Shown here: one piece after another, positions 1 to 5,527 of the stretch
How the letters are laid out: every line of letters begins with the position of its first letter
Position numbering within the stretch: position 1 is the stretch's first letter
Assembly: GCA_027294925.1 (NCBI GenBank)
Contig: JAPULM010000642.1
Span: forward strand, 1 to 5,527
DNA: 5,527 bases
Direction: 5' to 3'
Source: a bacterium
GTDB lineage: Bacteria > Tectomicrobia > Entotheonellia > Entotheonellales > Entotheonellaceae
Notes under the pieces: generated by a model
Seen by the model: the letters and a program-made list of their open reading frames with translations, nothing else
The model's database searches: none
What the model was told of the DNA's origin: nothing
Translations under genes and position numbers: made by a program

Positions 1-422
1 GTTTCGAAACCACTCAGGCGAGCTTCTCTTGTGGCATAGCCAAACATCATGCCCTGGTCACCAGCACCCTGTTCTTTGAACAACCCTTCTCCGGACGAAA
101 CGCCCTGTGAGATATTCGGACTCTGTGGCTTCATTCGGACAATGATTTCGGACGTATCAGCGTCAAAGCCCAGCCCCGGCACGGTATAACCGATATCACG
201 CATCGCCTGACGCGCAATGGCTTGAATATCCAGCGTATGCAGGACAGACTCACTGACTTCCCCGGCAATCACACACAGATTTTCCGACACCAGCGTCTCA
301 CAAGCGACGCGTGCCTTCGGATCCAAGGTCAGAGCAGCATCAAGGACACTATCAGAAATTTTGTCGCAGACTTTATCAGGATGCCCTTCTGTCACACTTT
401 CTGAGGCAAATGTTCCCCGCAC
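1..422 (-). CDS. metK: S-adenosylmethionine synthetase, N-terminal 140 codons (partial)
   Basis: Cytosolic enzyme that makes S-adenosylmethionine from methionine and ATP, releasing phosphate and diphosphate. The N-terminal motif [19 protein letters not shown] (residues 6-24) carries the His14, Asp16 and Lys17 of the ATP site. Glu42 (in ACET, 40-43) and Glu55 (in AGE, 53-55) fall at the same positions as in the E. coli enzyme. QSPNISQG (100-107) and [12 protein letters not shown] (119-130) are the family's adenosine and phosphate-binding stretches. The start is GTG: an in-frame TAA lies seven codons upstream, no ATG lies between, and an AGGAGG box sits 5 bases before the GTG. The C-terminal part, normally about 250 more residues, is beyond base 1. 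After FGYAT the sequence (REARLSGFE) departs from the more usual acidic DET-type continuation, which may be lineage variation. It lies 225 bases downstream of engB and probably has its own promoter. Confidence 0.97.
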   Translation of the reverse strand, partial: MRGTFASESVTEGHPDKVCDKISDSVLDAALTLDPKARVACETLVSENLCVIAGEVSESVLHTLDIQAIARQAMRDIGYTVPGLGFDADTSEIIVRMKPQSPNISQGVSSGEGLFKEQGAGDQGMMFGYATREARLSGFE

Positions 423-596
423 TTTCTCCTCCTTCTTGTCGCGTTACGCATTTGTGATACAACGTGTCCTTAGCGCTGAGAAGCCACATAAGCATATCCA
501 CCCAGTCTGCACAAAAGCCGTGATGGGGACTGACTGCTATTGCTCTAGCCCCCTCTCTTATCGGCTCTTGGCATCCCAGACCTAACTGTTGAGTGC
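423..596 (-). promoter_or_regulatory. Long untranslated leader of metK
   Basis: If the promoter at 597-625 is used, about 170 bases of untranslated RNA precede metK. Short pairings can be seen: CAGTC (536-532) with GACTG (507-503) enclosing CAC/GTG; a G-rich GGGGG stretch near 549-553 that could pair with the CCCC near 526-529; and TTGT/ACAA with a 3-base loop near 452-462. None is long. I do not see the conserved core of SAM-I, or a recognisable SAM-II or SAH element. There is no clear intrinsic terminator (stem followed by a T run) for engB or for attenuation. A regulatory role is inferred only from length and from the gene it precedes. Confidence 0.3.
428..433 (-). promoter_or_regulatory. 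Ribosome binding site deciding the metK GTG start
   Basis: A perfect AGGAGG on the minus strand lies 5 bases before the GTG at 422. Together with the in-frame TAA just upstream it fixes this non-ATG start. A strong ribosome site with a weaker GTG codon suits a highly expressed gene. Confidence 0.85.
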
Positions 597-625
597 TTTA
601 TTTCACAAACCAGCCGGGGAGTCAA
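597..625 (-). promoter_or_regulatory. Candidate sigma-70-type promoter for metK
   Basis: On the minus strand TTGACT (625-620) matches five of six bases of the -35 consensus. It is followed after exactly 17 bases by AATAAA (602-597), which matches four of six bases of the -10 consensus. Transcription would begin near 590, giving a leader of about 170 bases before metK. A second -35-like TTGACC lies 17 bases further upstream (642-637), overlapping the last codons of engB. The call rests on spacing and partial consensus only; the -10 element is imperfect. Confidence 0.45.
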
Positions 626-647
626 GCTTTGTAGCGGGTCAAGACGC

Positions 648-1265
648 TTACGGCGACGGTTCGTTGTGGAGACGACGGGCTGAAGCGAGGAACCCTTCCA
701 AGTGGTGCCACAACTTGTGGCGCCCTTCGCGATTGTGCGAGGAGAACAAGAGTAACGACTCCCCCACAGGTATGGCGAGCACTCGGCGTATCTCCTGGAT
801 GTGTGCTGAACGTTGACTGCGCTTGATCTTGTCGGCTTTCGTCGCTACGGTGACGATTGCCAATCCCTGACGTACTAGCCACTGCCGCAGCTGTTGATCT
901 TGCACCGTGGGGGGATGACGTATATCCACGATATGGACGAGAGCTTGCAGCATCTCGCGCTGCTGCAGGTAGGTCTCCACCATCGGCTGCCAACCTGCTT
1001 GTATGGTACGTGGAACTTTGGCATAGCCGTAGCCGGGGAGATCGACCAGCAAAAAGCGCTGGTTAATAAGGAAAAAGTTGATCGCTTGCGTCTTGCCGGG
1101 TGTATTGCTGATTTTGGCAAACCCTTTCCGATGCAACAACGTATTGATGAGAGATGATTTCCCCACATTGGAACGTCCGGCAAAGGCAACCTCTGGCAGC
1201 GGCTGACGCGGGTATTGCGCCGCTGAAACCGTACTGCGTAGAAACTCTGCAGAGGAGATCTTCAT
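648..1265 (-). CDS. engB: Ribosome biogenesis GTP-binding protein EngB/YsxC
   Basis: A 205-residue TRAFAC-class GTPase, close to the usual family length of about 195-215. All G motifs are present: G1 GRSNVGKSS (30-38), G2 threonine within NTPGKT (54-59), G3 DLPGYG (75-80), G4 TKAD (142-145) and the G5 region SSHNREG (175-181). The leader KISSAEFLRSTVSAAQYP followed by LPEVAFAGRS matches the start of B. subtilis YsxC in layout, which supports this ATG. In other bacteria the protein (YihA in E. coli) is usually essential and acts in late assembly of the 50S subunit in the cytosol. Its ATG overlaps the TGA of the DUF1015 gene (ATGA), and only a weak GAGG sits immediately before it, so translation is probably coupled to the upstream gene. 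The C-terminal tail (ASARRLHNEPSP) is basic and not conserved. Confidence 0.97.
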   Translation of the reverse strand: MKISSAEFLRSTVSAAQYPRQPLPEVAFAGRSNVGKSSLINTLLHRKGFAKISNTPGKTQAINFFLINQRFLLVDLPGYGYAKVPRTIQAGWQPMVETYLQQREMLQALVHIVDIRHPPTVQDQQLRQWLVRQGLAIVTVATKADKIKRSQRSAHIQEIRRVLAIPVGESLLLFSSHNREGRHKLWHHLEGFLASARRLHNEPSP

Positions 1266-2596
1266 ACCTCAGTGCCATCAAAACTGTGGATGACCAAGCC
1301 CGTGGGGAGCTTCGGATAAAAATACGTACTCTTTGGTGGCAGGCGCTCTCCTCCCATTGCCACTTGCACCATGTGTTCAAGGCGTATGGGACGCATGACC
1401 ACGGCTAGATCACATGTCCCACGCGCCACGGCTTGGAACACCGCATCGCCAGCCCTGGCATAGGTCACAGCCGGGTGTGCCCCTGGGGTCAGAGCCTCTA
1501 GGGCTGGTAGGAGCGCATGGTGCAGGACACTGACGTCGAGCTGTTTCCAGGCCTCAGAGGCATCCGCTGGAGTCACCCGCTGCACCGCGGCTGCAGCCGA
1601 GATGGTGAGGAGAAAACAACGATCGCCACCGGCATAGAGAGCGAAGAGACTTCCCGGTTCTTGGTCAGCGTGTAGACGTTGCACCAGCCGGCGTTGCCAT
1701 TGCTCCAGACTCTCGGTTGTACGCCTATCCACCTCGACATGCACCCAATCTCCCAACCTCTGGAGAGAAGCCTCGAGTTGGGGCATGGGCATCTGCTGTA
1801 TCAACCGATGCGTTGGTAACGCCACCACCCCGGGATCGTAGACGTTGGCACAATACATCATGATAAACTCATAGGGCGCTGCCTCCCCGCCTTGGGAGCA
1901 TTGCTGGCGCATCATGTCACGCAACGCCAAAGCGGTCTCGTAGCGGTGATGACCGTCGGCAATGACCAGCGCCTGCTGGCGTAGCGTCTGTTGCACCAGC
2001 GTGATCACCGCGGGGTCGGTAATCACCCAAAGCCGATGGCGTCCCTCGCCCCAATGGTGCACGTCGAGCTGCGCTGGTTGGGCGAGGACCGGAGCAAACA
2101 CTGCCTCGAGCGTTCTTGCAGCATCGATATAGACTGCGAAGACCTGACTTAAATTAGCCTGGCAAGCCTGCCAGAGACGCAGTAAGTCTGCCTTCGGAGC
2201 GGCAAAGGTCGTCTCATGAGGAAAGATTACCTGCGCCTGATAGTCCTCTAGCCTCACCCGGCAGATAAATCCACTCCGCCTCTCAGGCTGTCCCTCAAAC
2301 ACGAAATCTTGCTGGTACAGATAGATGGCTGGCTGTTCTTCCTGCAGCAACACGCCGTCACGCCGCCACTGCCGCAGAGCGGCGGCGGCACGTGTAAAAC
2401 GGTTGTTGTCGGCCGTATCACTCTCGTATTCCGTACCCAAGATGAGATGGATCATGTTGTAAGGATTGGAGGCGAGATAGGTCGCACGTTCCGTAGCGCT
2501 AATGACATCATATGGTGGGGTCATCACGACGCTAAGATCAGGCACGTAGTGTGGATTGTAACGCAGTCCGGTAAAGGGCCCAACAAAGGTAGACAT
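1262..2596 (-). CDS. DUF1015 family protein of unknown function
   Basis: A 444-residue soluble protein with no signal peptide or membrane helix. It carries the signature blocks of the DUF1015 family in order: PFTGLRYNP (7-15), TPPYDVIS (26-33), NPYNMIHLILG (44-54), IFPHETT (124-130), IADGHHRYETAL (212-223), LPTHRLI (260-266), LDVSVLHH (353-360) and the terminal PPKSTYFYPKLPTGLVIHSF (420-439). Length and both ends agree with a full-length member. No molecular function is firmly established for the family to my knowledge. The GHHRYE block resembles the GERR/GCHR-type box of ParB and sulfiredoxin-like folds, so a nucleotide-binding or phosphotransfer role is possible, but that is inference. The ATG at 2596 has only a modest purine-rich site (GAGAAG, 3 bases away). 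The gene follows the VWA gene by 81 bases and overlaps engB by 4 bases. Confidence 0.93.
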   Translation of the reverse strand: MSTFVGPFTGLRYNPHYVPDLSVVMTPPYDVISATERATYLASNPYNMIHLILGTEYESDTADNNRFTRAAAALRQWRRDGVLLQEEQPAIYLYQQDFVFEGQPERRSGFICRVRLEDYQAQVIFPHETTFAAPKADLLRLWQACQANLSQVFAVYIDAARTLEAVFAPVLAQPAQLDVHHWGEGRHRLWVITDPAVITLVQQTLRQQALVIADGHHRYETALALRDMMRQQCSQGGEAAPYEFIMMYCANVYDPGVVALPTHRLIQQMPMPQLEASLQRLGDWVHVEVDRRTTESLEQWQRRLVQRLHADQEPGSLFALYAGGDRCFLLTISAAAAVQRVTPADASEAWKQLDVSVLHHALLPALEALTPGAHPAVTYARAGDAVFQAVARGTCDLAVVMRPIRLEHMVQVAMGGERLPPKSTYFYPKLPTGLVIHSFDGTEV

Positions 2597-2677
2597 AGAC
2601 TTCTCAAGCTCGCTTCAGGTGCGTGCGATTACCAGTCATCGTGAGAGATTCCTACTCCTGCCCCGAGGCGCTGGAAT
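2597..2677 (-). other. Short intergenic gap between the VWA gene and the DUF1015 gene
   Basis: Eighty-one bases with no stem-loop plus T-run terminator and no convincing -35/-10 pair on the minus strand. A GC-rich stretch near 2660-2672 can form only a short imperfect stem. The simplest reading is transcriptional read-through from the VWA operon into DUF1015-engB, though a weak internal promoter cannot be excluded. Confidence 0.5.
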
Positions 2678-5422
2678 TTATCTGACCTCGCGGGTCATCA
2701 GAGTGCGCCGCCGATGTTCTTCGGCTCGACGATGCACAATGGCCTCCAACTCATCATAGGTATAATCAACTGCAGGGTCGGATGGCGCGGTGCGGCTCTG
2801 CAGGCGCGCGGCCCAGGAGGCCGGCAAGAGTATTTGGCGGATGGCGATTCCGCCGATAAAGAGACACAAGGCCAGCATGACAAACCACGGCCAGTAATCT
2901 CGCAACGCCGAGAGACTTTGTCCTGGGGTTGCAAACAGCACTTCGGCTGCTTCTGCCGGCATATCTGGGCGTAGCACTTGTCCTCCTGTACGCTCCGCAA
3001 GACGATTCAACAGGCCGAAATTGATATCCAGCCCGAGGTATTCTGGCGAATAGGGTACCGCAACCCCCACGGTTTTGGGCCCGAGCGTCGTTTTGTCGTG
3101 TTGCCCCACGAGCGTAAGGAGATATTCGCCCTGTCCCCGCATCGCAAAGCGCCCCTGGTAGCTTCCCGGGGCAGTCTGCGTAAATGACACCGGGATCGTC
3201 TCTTGGTTTGGCGTCAGGACCTTGCCTTCCAGCTCCAGATTATTGACAAAACCTCCCCGCACGTCGTAGACATCGGCCTGCACAATACCCTGACCTTCGT
3301 GCACGTCGGTACGGATATCAAACGTCTCAACCGTACTCTTCCGCTGTATCCAACGCACCAACTGCGCTACAAACCGGGGAAAATGAGACCAGCGTACCCA
3401 ATCTTTGCCCCAACGCTGGCCCAGGTCGGCCGTGAACGCTGCGGTGCGTCCCAAGCCGTAGCGTTGCACGGCAAGCAGGGGGTCTTCCTTCGGTGTGATC
3501 AACAAGAGCTCCGCCGCTGGTTTGCCATAGGTCAACACATATCCGTACAGATTTGGCGCCTCTGCCATGGGCAATCCACGCAAGAGTTCATGCTCAGTTT
3601 GCAACCTTGGCTGGAACGGCTCTTCATCGATGAGCCCACGAGAGACGAGAATCGTCTCCGTGGTAAAGATGCGTGGGATGTTCAGGGGATCGTCGGTGTA
3701 ATAAGGGCGCCCCCGCCCCCAGTATGCAATAGCATTCATCGTGGTGCGATCGGCATCCTTCCCCAGCGCTACGGTCGTCACCGTGATATTGTTGGCAACA
3801 GCGTCGCGCATCAAGGTCTCAAAATCCATGTTGGCCGTGAGGCCATCCGACAGGGCAATAAGATGTTTTTTTACCGCCTTGACTTCTTTGAGAGCCCGCA
3901 GTCCCTCTTCCAGCCCCTTGAACAGGTCTGTCCCCCCGCCATGGGTCAAAGCGGCAAGCCGGCCGGCGATTTGTTCACGTTTCCCGGCTTCGCTGATGGG
4001 CACGGTCCACTCCCAATCGGCATTAAAAGCCAGGAGCCCCACTTGATCAAAGGGATTGAGCAATTTCATGGCCGAGAAAGCCGCAATCTTTGCGACTTCG
4101 AGTTTGGCGGTGCGATCCTCGAAATTGTACACCGGCCGCGTATCATTGATACTGCCACCCATGCTGTCGGATTTATCAATAACCATGACGAGACTCAGAC
4201 TGGGAATTGACATTTTGGTGGGGACATCCATGTCAACTGGCAAGATCTTTTCCAGGGGGGTGCGGTAATAACCACCGGCGCCGAAACTCTTCTCCCCCCC
4301 GATCATGAGCAAGCCCCCCCCCATATCACGCACATACCGCTCCAAAACGTCCATCTGTGCCACAGAAATCCCAAAGCCCGGCACATTATCGAAAATCAGC
4401 GCATCATACTCTAGATAACCACTTAACGTATGCGGTAACACGTTCCACGGTTGTGCTTCCACCGCCAAGCCTTGCTGCTGCAGGGCTTGCAGCAGCAGCT
4501 CAGAAGAATCAGGGGGATCATATAAGAGCAAAATTTTCGGCGGTCCCAAGATCTCGGTAAACATGCGCCAGCGGTTGTTTTCAAGAATGGTATCCTGCGG
4601 GCTATTGACCACCACCTGATAGAGATGCACGCCTTCGTCGGTGGTGTTTTGCCTAAAGCGGACGCGATTCTTGCCCGGCTGTAGCGCCACTTCTTGCCGT
4701 CCCACAAAGGTGCCGCCACGAAAGAGCTCCAGCGAGGCAGCGGTCTCAACCGTGCTGAAAACGATTGCCTCCACCCAATAGGGGGTACCGGCTCGCACCT
4801 GCGTTGGCAGCACCAGCTTTTCCACCCGCACTTCCGCTTCCCCAGGCGGCTGGCCAAGCGGCACCGGGAAGATTGCCGCCCCCAAGGAGCGTGCAATCAG
4901 CGCGCTTTCTGCCGCAGCGCCGACATTCTCATTGCCATCACTGAGCAACACGAGATGACGGGCACCTTCGGCAGGGAAACTGGCCATCCCGACCTGAATG
5001 GCCCGGGCAATATGGGTTGATGTGCCCTCCACTTCCGAGGTGATCTCCGGCAGGATGACGTCTTTGGAAACGCTCTGTTCCAGGGAGGCATCGGCACCAA
5101 AGACCACAAGTCCCACCCCATCTTGGGGCCGTTTGTGGGTACTGATGAGGCGGATAAGTTCTAGGGCCTGCTGCCGTACCGCTGTCGCTACACTATCCGA
5201 GACGTCCAGCAAAAAGACCACGTTGGCGCGCTGATACGCCTGCGTCAGACTCAGACGCACTAAGCCCCCTACCATCAGGGCCAACACGACAACGCGCAAA
5301 CCAACGAGCAGCCGACGGCGCCCGGACGGTAAGCGTCGTGGTGTGCGCCGGAGCCAATACAGAAAGAGCGGTATCAGGACCAATAAAGCGAGAAAATAGG
5401 GATAAAACAGTTGGAGCTGCAT
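2678..5422 (-). CDS. Membrane-anchored dual VWA / glutamine amidotransferase-like protein
   Basis: A 914-residue protein, probably of the cell envelope. Two N-terminal membrane helices (about 6-24 and 38-57) are separated by an Arg-rich loop, as in BatA-type proteins. Next comes a first VWA domain with a full MIDAS: DVSDS (73-77), GTSTH (133-137) and LLSDG (159-163). A beta-rich segment (about 195-290) follows, then a class I glutamine-amidotransferase-like domain (about 296-396) with the glycine motifs DMGGGLLMIGG and FGAGGYY. A second VWA domain has DKSDSM (416-421), GGGTDL (495-500) and LSDG (524-527). After a conserved AVQRYGLGRTAAFTADLGQR stretch and beta domains, a third helix (about 843-866) leads to a charged 48-residue tail. 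The positive-inside rule puts the roughly 785-residue middle part in the periplasm. The only cysteine (853) is in the last helix, so amidotransferase catalysis is unlikely. An ATG exists 12 codons upstream (5458), but the ATG at 5422 has GAGG 6 bases before it and lies just past the upstream stop. No specific function is known to me. Confidence 0.93.
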   Translation of the reverse strand: MQLQLFYPYFLALLVLIPLFLYWLRRTPRRLPSGRRRLLVGLRVVVLALMVGGLVRLSLTQAYQRANVVFLLDVSDSVATAVRQQALELIRLISTHKRPQDGVGLVVFGADASLEQSVSKDVILPEITSEVEGTSTHIARAIQVGMASFPAEGARHLVLLSDGNENVGAAAESALIARSLGAAIFPVPLGQPPGEAEVRVEKLVLPTQVRAGTPYWVEAIVFSTVETAASLELFRGGTFVGRQEVALQPGKNRVRFRQNTTDEGVHLYQVVVNSPQDTILENNRWRMFTEILGPPKILLLYDPPDSSELLLQALQQQGLAVEAQPWNVLPHTLSGYLEYDALIFDNVPGFGISVAQMDVLERYVRDMGGGLLMIGGEKSFGAGGYYRTPLEKILPVDMDVPTKMSIPSLSLVMVIDKSDSMGGSINDTRPVYNFEDRTAKLEVAKIAAFSAMKLLNPFDQVGLLAFNADWEWTVPISEAGKREQIAGRLAALTHGGGTDLFKGLEEGLRALKEVKAVKKHLIALSDGLTANMDFETLMRDAVANNITVTTVALGKDADRTTMNAIAYWGRGRPYYTDDPLNIPRIFTTETILVSRGLIDEEPFQPRLQTEHELLRGLPMAEAPNLYGYVLTYGKPAAELLLITPKEDPLLAVQRYGLGRTAAFTADLGQRWGKDWVRWSHFPRFVAQLVRWIQRKSTVETFDIRTDVHEGQGIVQADVYDVRGGFVNNLELEGKVLTPNQETIPVSFTQTAPGSYQGRFAMRGQGEYLLTLVGQHDKTTLGPKTVGVAVPYSPEYLGLDINFGLLNRLAERTGGQVLRPDMPAEAAEVLFATPGQSLSALRDYWPWFVMLALCLFIGGIAIRQILLPASWAARLQSRTAPSDPAVDYTYDELEAIVHRRAEEHRRRTLMTREVR
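4294..4322 (-). repeat. Two long G homopolymers in the coding strand of the dual-VWA gene
   Basis: A run of nine C (4314-4322, G9 in the mRNA) and a run of seven C (4294-4300, G7) lie 13 bases apart. They encode the Gly-Gly-Gly and Ile-Gly-Gly parts of the amidotransferase-like motif (residues 367-377), using GGG codons. The reading frame is intact across both. Confidence 0.9.
4473..4497. repeat. Perfect 10-bp inverted repeat with 5-base loop inside the dual-VWA gene
   Basis: TGCTGCTGCA at 4473-4482 and its exact complement TGCAGCAGCA at 4488-4497 are separated by GGGCT. In the protein this is the Leu/Gln-rich helix LLLQALQQQG (residues 309-318), so CTG/CAG codon choice may be enough to explain it. 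No T run follows, so it is not an intrinsic terminator. Confidence 0.7.
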
Positions 5423-5428
5423 GCTTTG

Positions 5429-5432
5429 CCTC
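5429..5432 (-). promoter_or_regulatory. Ribosome binding site deciding the start of the dual-VWA gene
   Basis: GAGG on the minus strand lies 6 bases before the ATG at 5422 and overlaps the TGA stop of the upstream gene. The competing ATG at 5458 has a GGGTGA directly abutting it, too close to serve as a ribosome site. The shorter protein therefore begins MQLQLFYPYF, directly at the first membrane helix. Confidence 0.7.
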
Positions 5433-5527
5433 AAAAATCCCGACACCAAACGTACCATTCACCCAGCAAAATCAGCACCGCTCCCAGAAGCAGATAGGAC
5501 CAGAGGGGCGTCTCGATGACACCAGCA
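5431..5527 (-). CDS. C-terminus of an upstream membrane protein (partial)
   Basis: A minus-strand frame open to the window edge gives 31 codons ending in TGA at 5431-5433. It reads AGVIETP followed by one hydrophobic helix (LWSYLLLGAVLILLGEWYVW) and a short tail CRDF. Its stop lies 8 bases before the start of the dual-VWA gene and overlaps that gene's ribosome site, so the two are almost certainly cotranscribed and probably coupled. A C-terminal Trp-flanked helix of this style, often following a PLW, is typical of the BatA-like VWA proteins that precede such genes in other bacteria. Assigning this fragment to that family is inference from context and one helix. The start lies beyond base 5527. 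Confidence 0.75.
   Translation of the reverse strand, partial: AGVIETPLWSYLLLGAVLILLGEWYVWCRDF

Noticed and set aside
1..10. GTTTCGAAAC palindrome at the window edge
   Set aside because: It lies within metK coding sequence, and a 10-base palindrome on its own is not meaningful.
548..570. Plus-strand CTCTTATC near 555, reminiscent of part of a SAM-I riboswitch
   Set aside because: It is on the strand opposite metK, and the downstream GGTGGAGGGA-type core and paired helices of SAM-I are absent.
622..993. 123-codon minus-strand frame overlapping engB
   Set aside because: It overlaps the well-supported engB frame out of phase and has low-complexity Ala/Arg/Ser/Thr composition.
2309..2644. 111-codon plus-strand frame across the start of the DUF1015 gene
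   Set aside because: It is antisense to conserved N-terminal DUF1015 blocks, with no matching family features and no good ribosome site.
3203..4210. 335-codon open frame on the plus strand, antisense to the dual-VWA gene
   Set aside because: It lies wholly opposite a gene with clear conserved domains, its translation shows no recognisable motifs, and it is low in the regularities of a folded protein. It is most likely a by-product of GC-rich codon use.
4473..4497. Perfect hairpin as a transcription terminator or regulatory site
   Set aside because: It is in the middle of a coding region with no T run, and is explained by Leu (CTG) and Gln (CAG) codons on a repeated helix.
4423..4896. 157-codon minus-strand frame inside the dual-VWA gene
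   Set aside because: It is an out-of-frame shadow of the VWA reading frame, rich in Arg, Cys, Ser and Trp, with no domain signature.
5423..5458. Longer start for the dual-VWA protein at the ATG at 5458
   Set aside because: It would add 12 residues overlapping the upstream gene and has no properly spaced ribosome site. The ATG at 5422 has GAGG at 6 bases and leads straight into the membrane helix.

Overview
The window reads as a compact bacterial chromosome segment in which every supportable gene lies on the minus strand, so transcription runs from high to low coordinates. Clear Shine-Dalgarno sites (AGGAGG before metK, GAGG before the large membrane protein), tight gene packing and a MetK of the bacterial type indicate a bacterium. 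The large protein, with VWA and glutamine-amidotransferase-like domains and two plus one membrane helices, is a type common in deltaproteobacteria-like, NC10-like and other deep Gram-negative lineages. I cannot name a genus, and the lineage suggestion is weak inference.

Layout in transcriptional order. (1) 5527-5431: the last 31 codons of a membrane protein that starts outside the window. (2) 5422-2678: a 914-residue membrane-anchored protein with two complete von Willebrand A (MIDAS) domains flanking a glutamine-amidotransferase-like domain. It starts 8 bases after the previous stop, so the two form an operon. (3) 2677-2597: an 81-base gap without a convincing terminator or promoter. (4) 2596-1262: a DUF1015-family protein of unknown function. 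(5) 1265-648: engB (yihA/ysxC), the GTPase of large-subunit ribosome assembly, overlapping the DUF1015 gene by ATGA. (6) 647-423: a 225-base gap with a plausible sigma-70-like promoter followed by a leader of about 170 bases. (7) 422-1: the first 140 codons of metK, S-adenosylmethionine synthetase, starting at GTG and running out of the window.

How they may work together. The two upstream genes look like part of a BatA/VWA-type cell-envelope operon, a kind that in other bacteria often sits with MoxR AAA ATPase and DUF58 genes; those would lie beyond base 5527. DUF1015 and engB are probably translationally coupled. metK probably has its own promoter and may carry a regulated leader, although I could not match that leader to a known SAM riboswitch.

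I see no mobile element, CRISPR array, tRNA or rRNA here. The points most worth a second look are the cysteine-free amidotransferase-like domain between two VWA domains, the long metK leader, the DUF1015-engB coupling, and the G9/G7 homopolymers inside the conserved glycine motifs of the large protein. Nothing in the window amounts by itself to a clearly new system.
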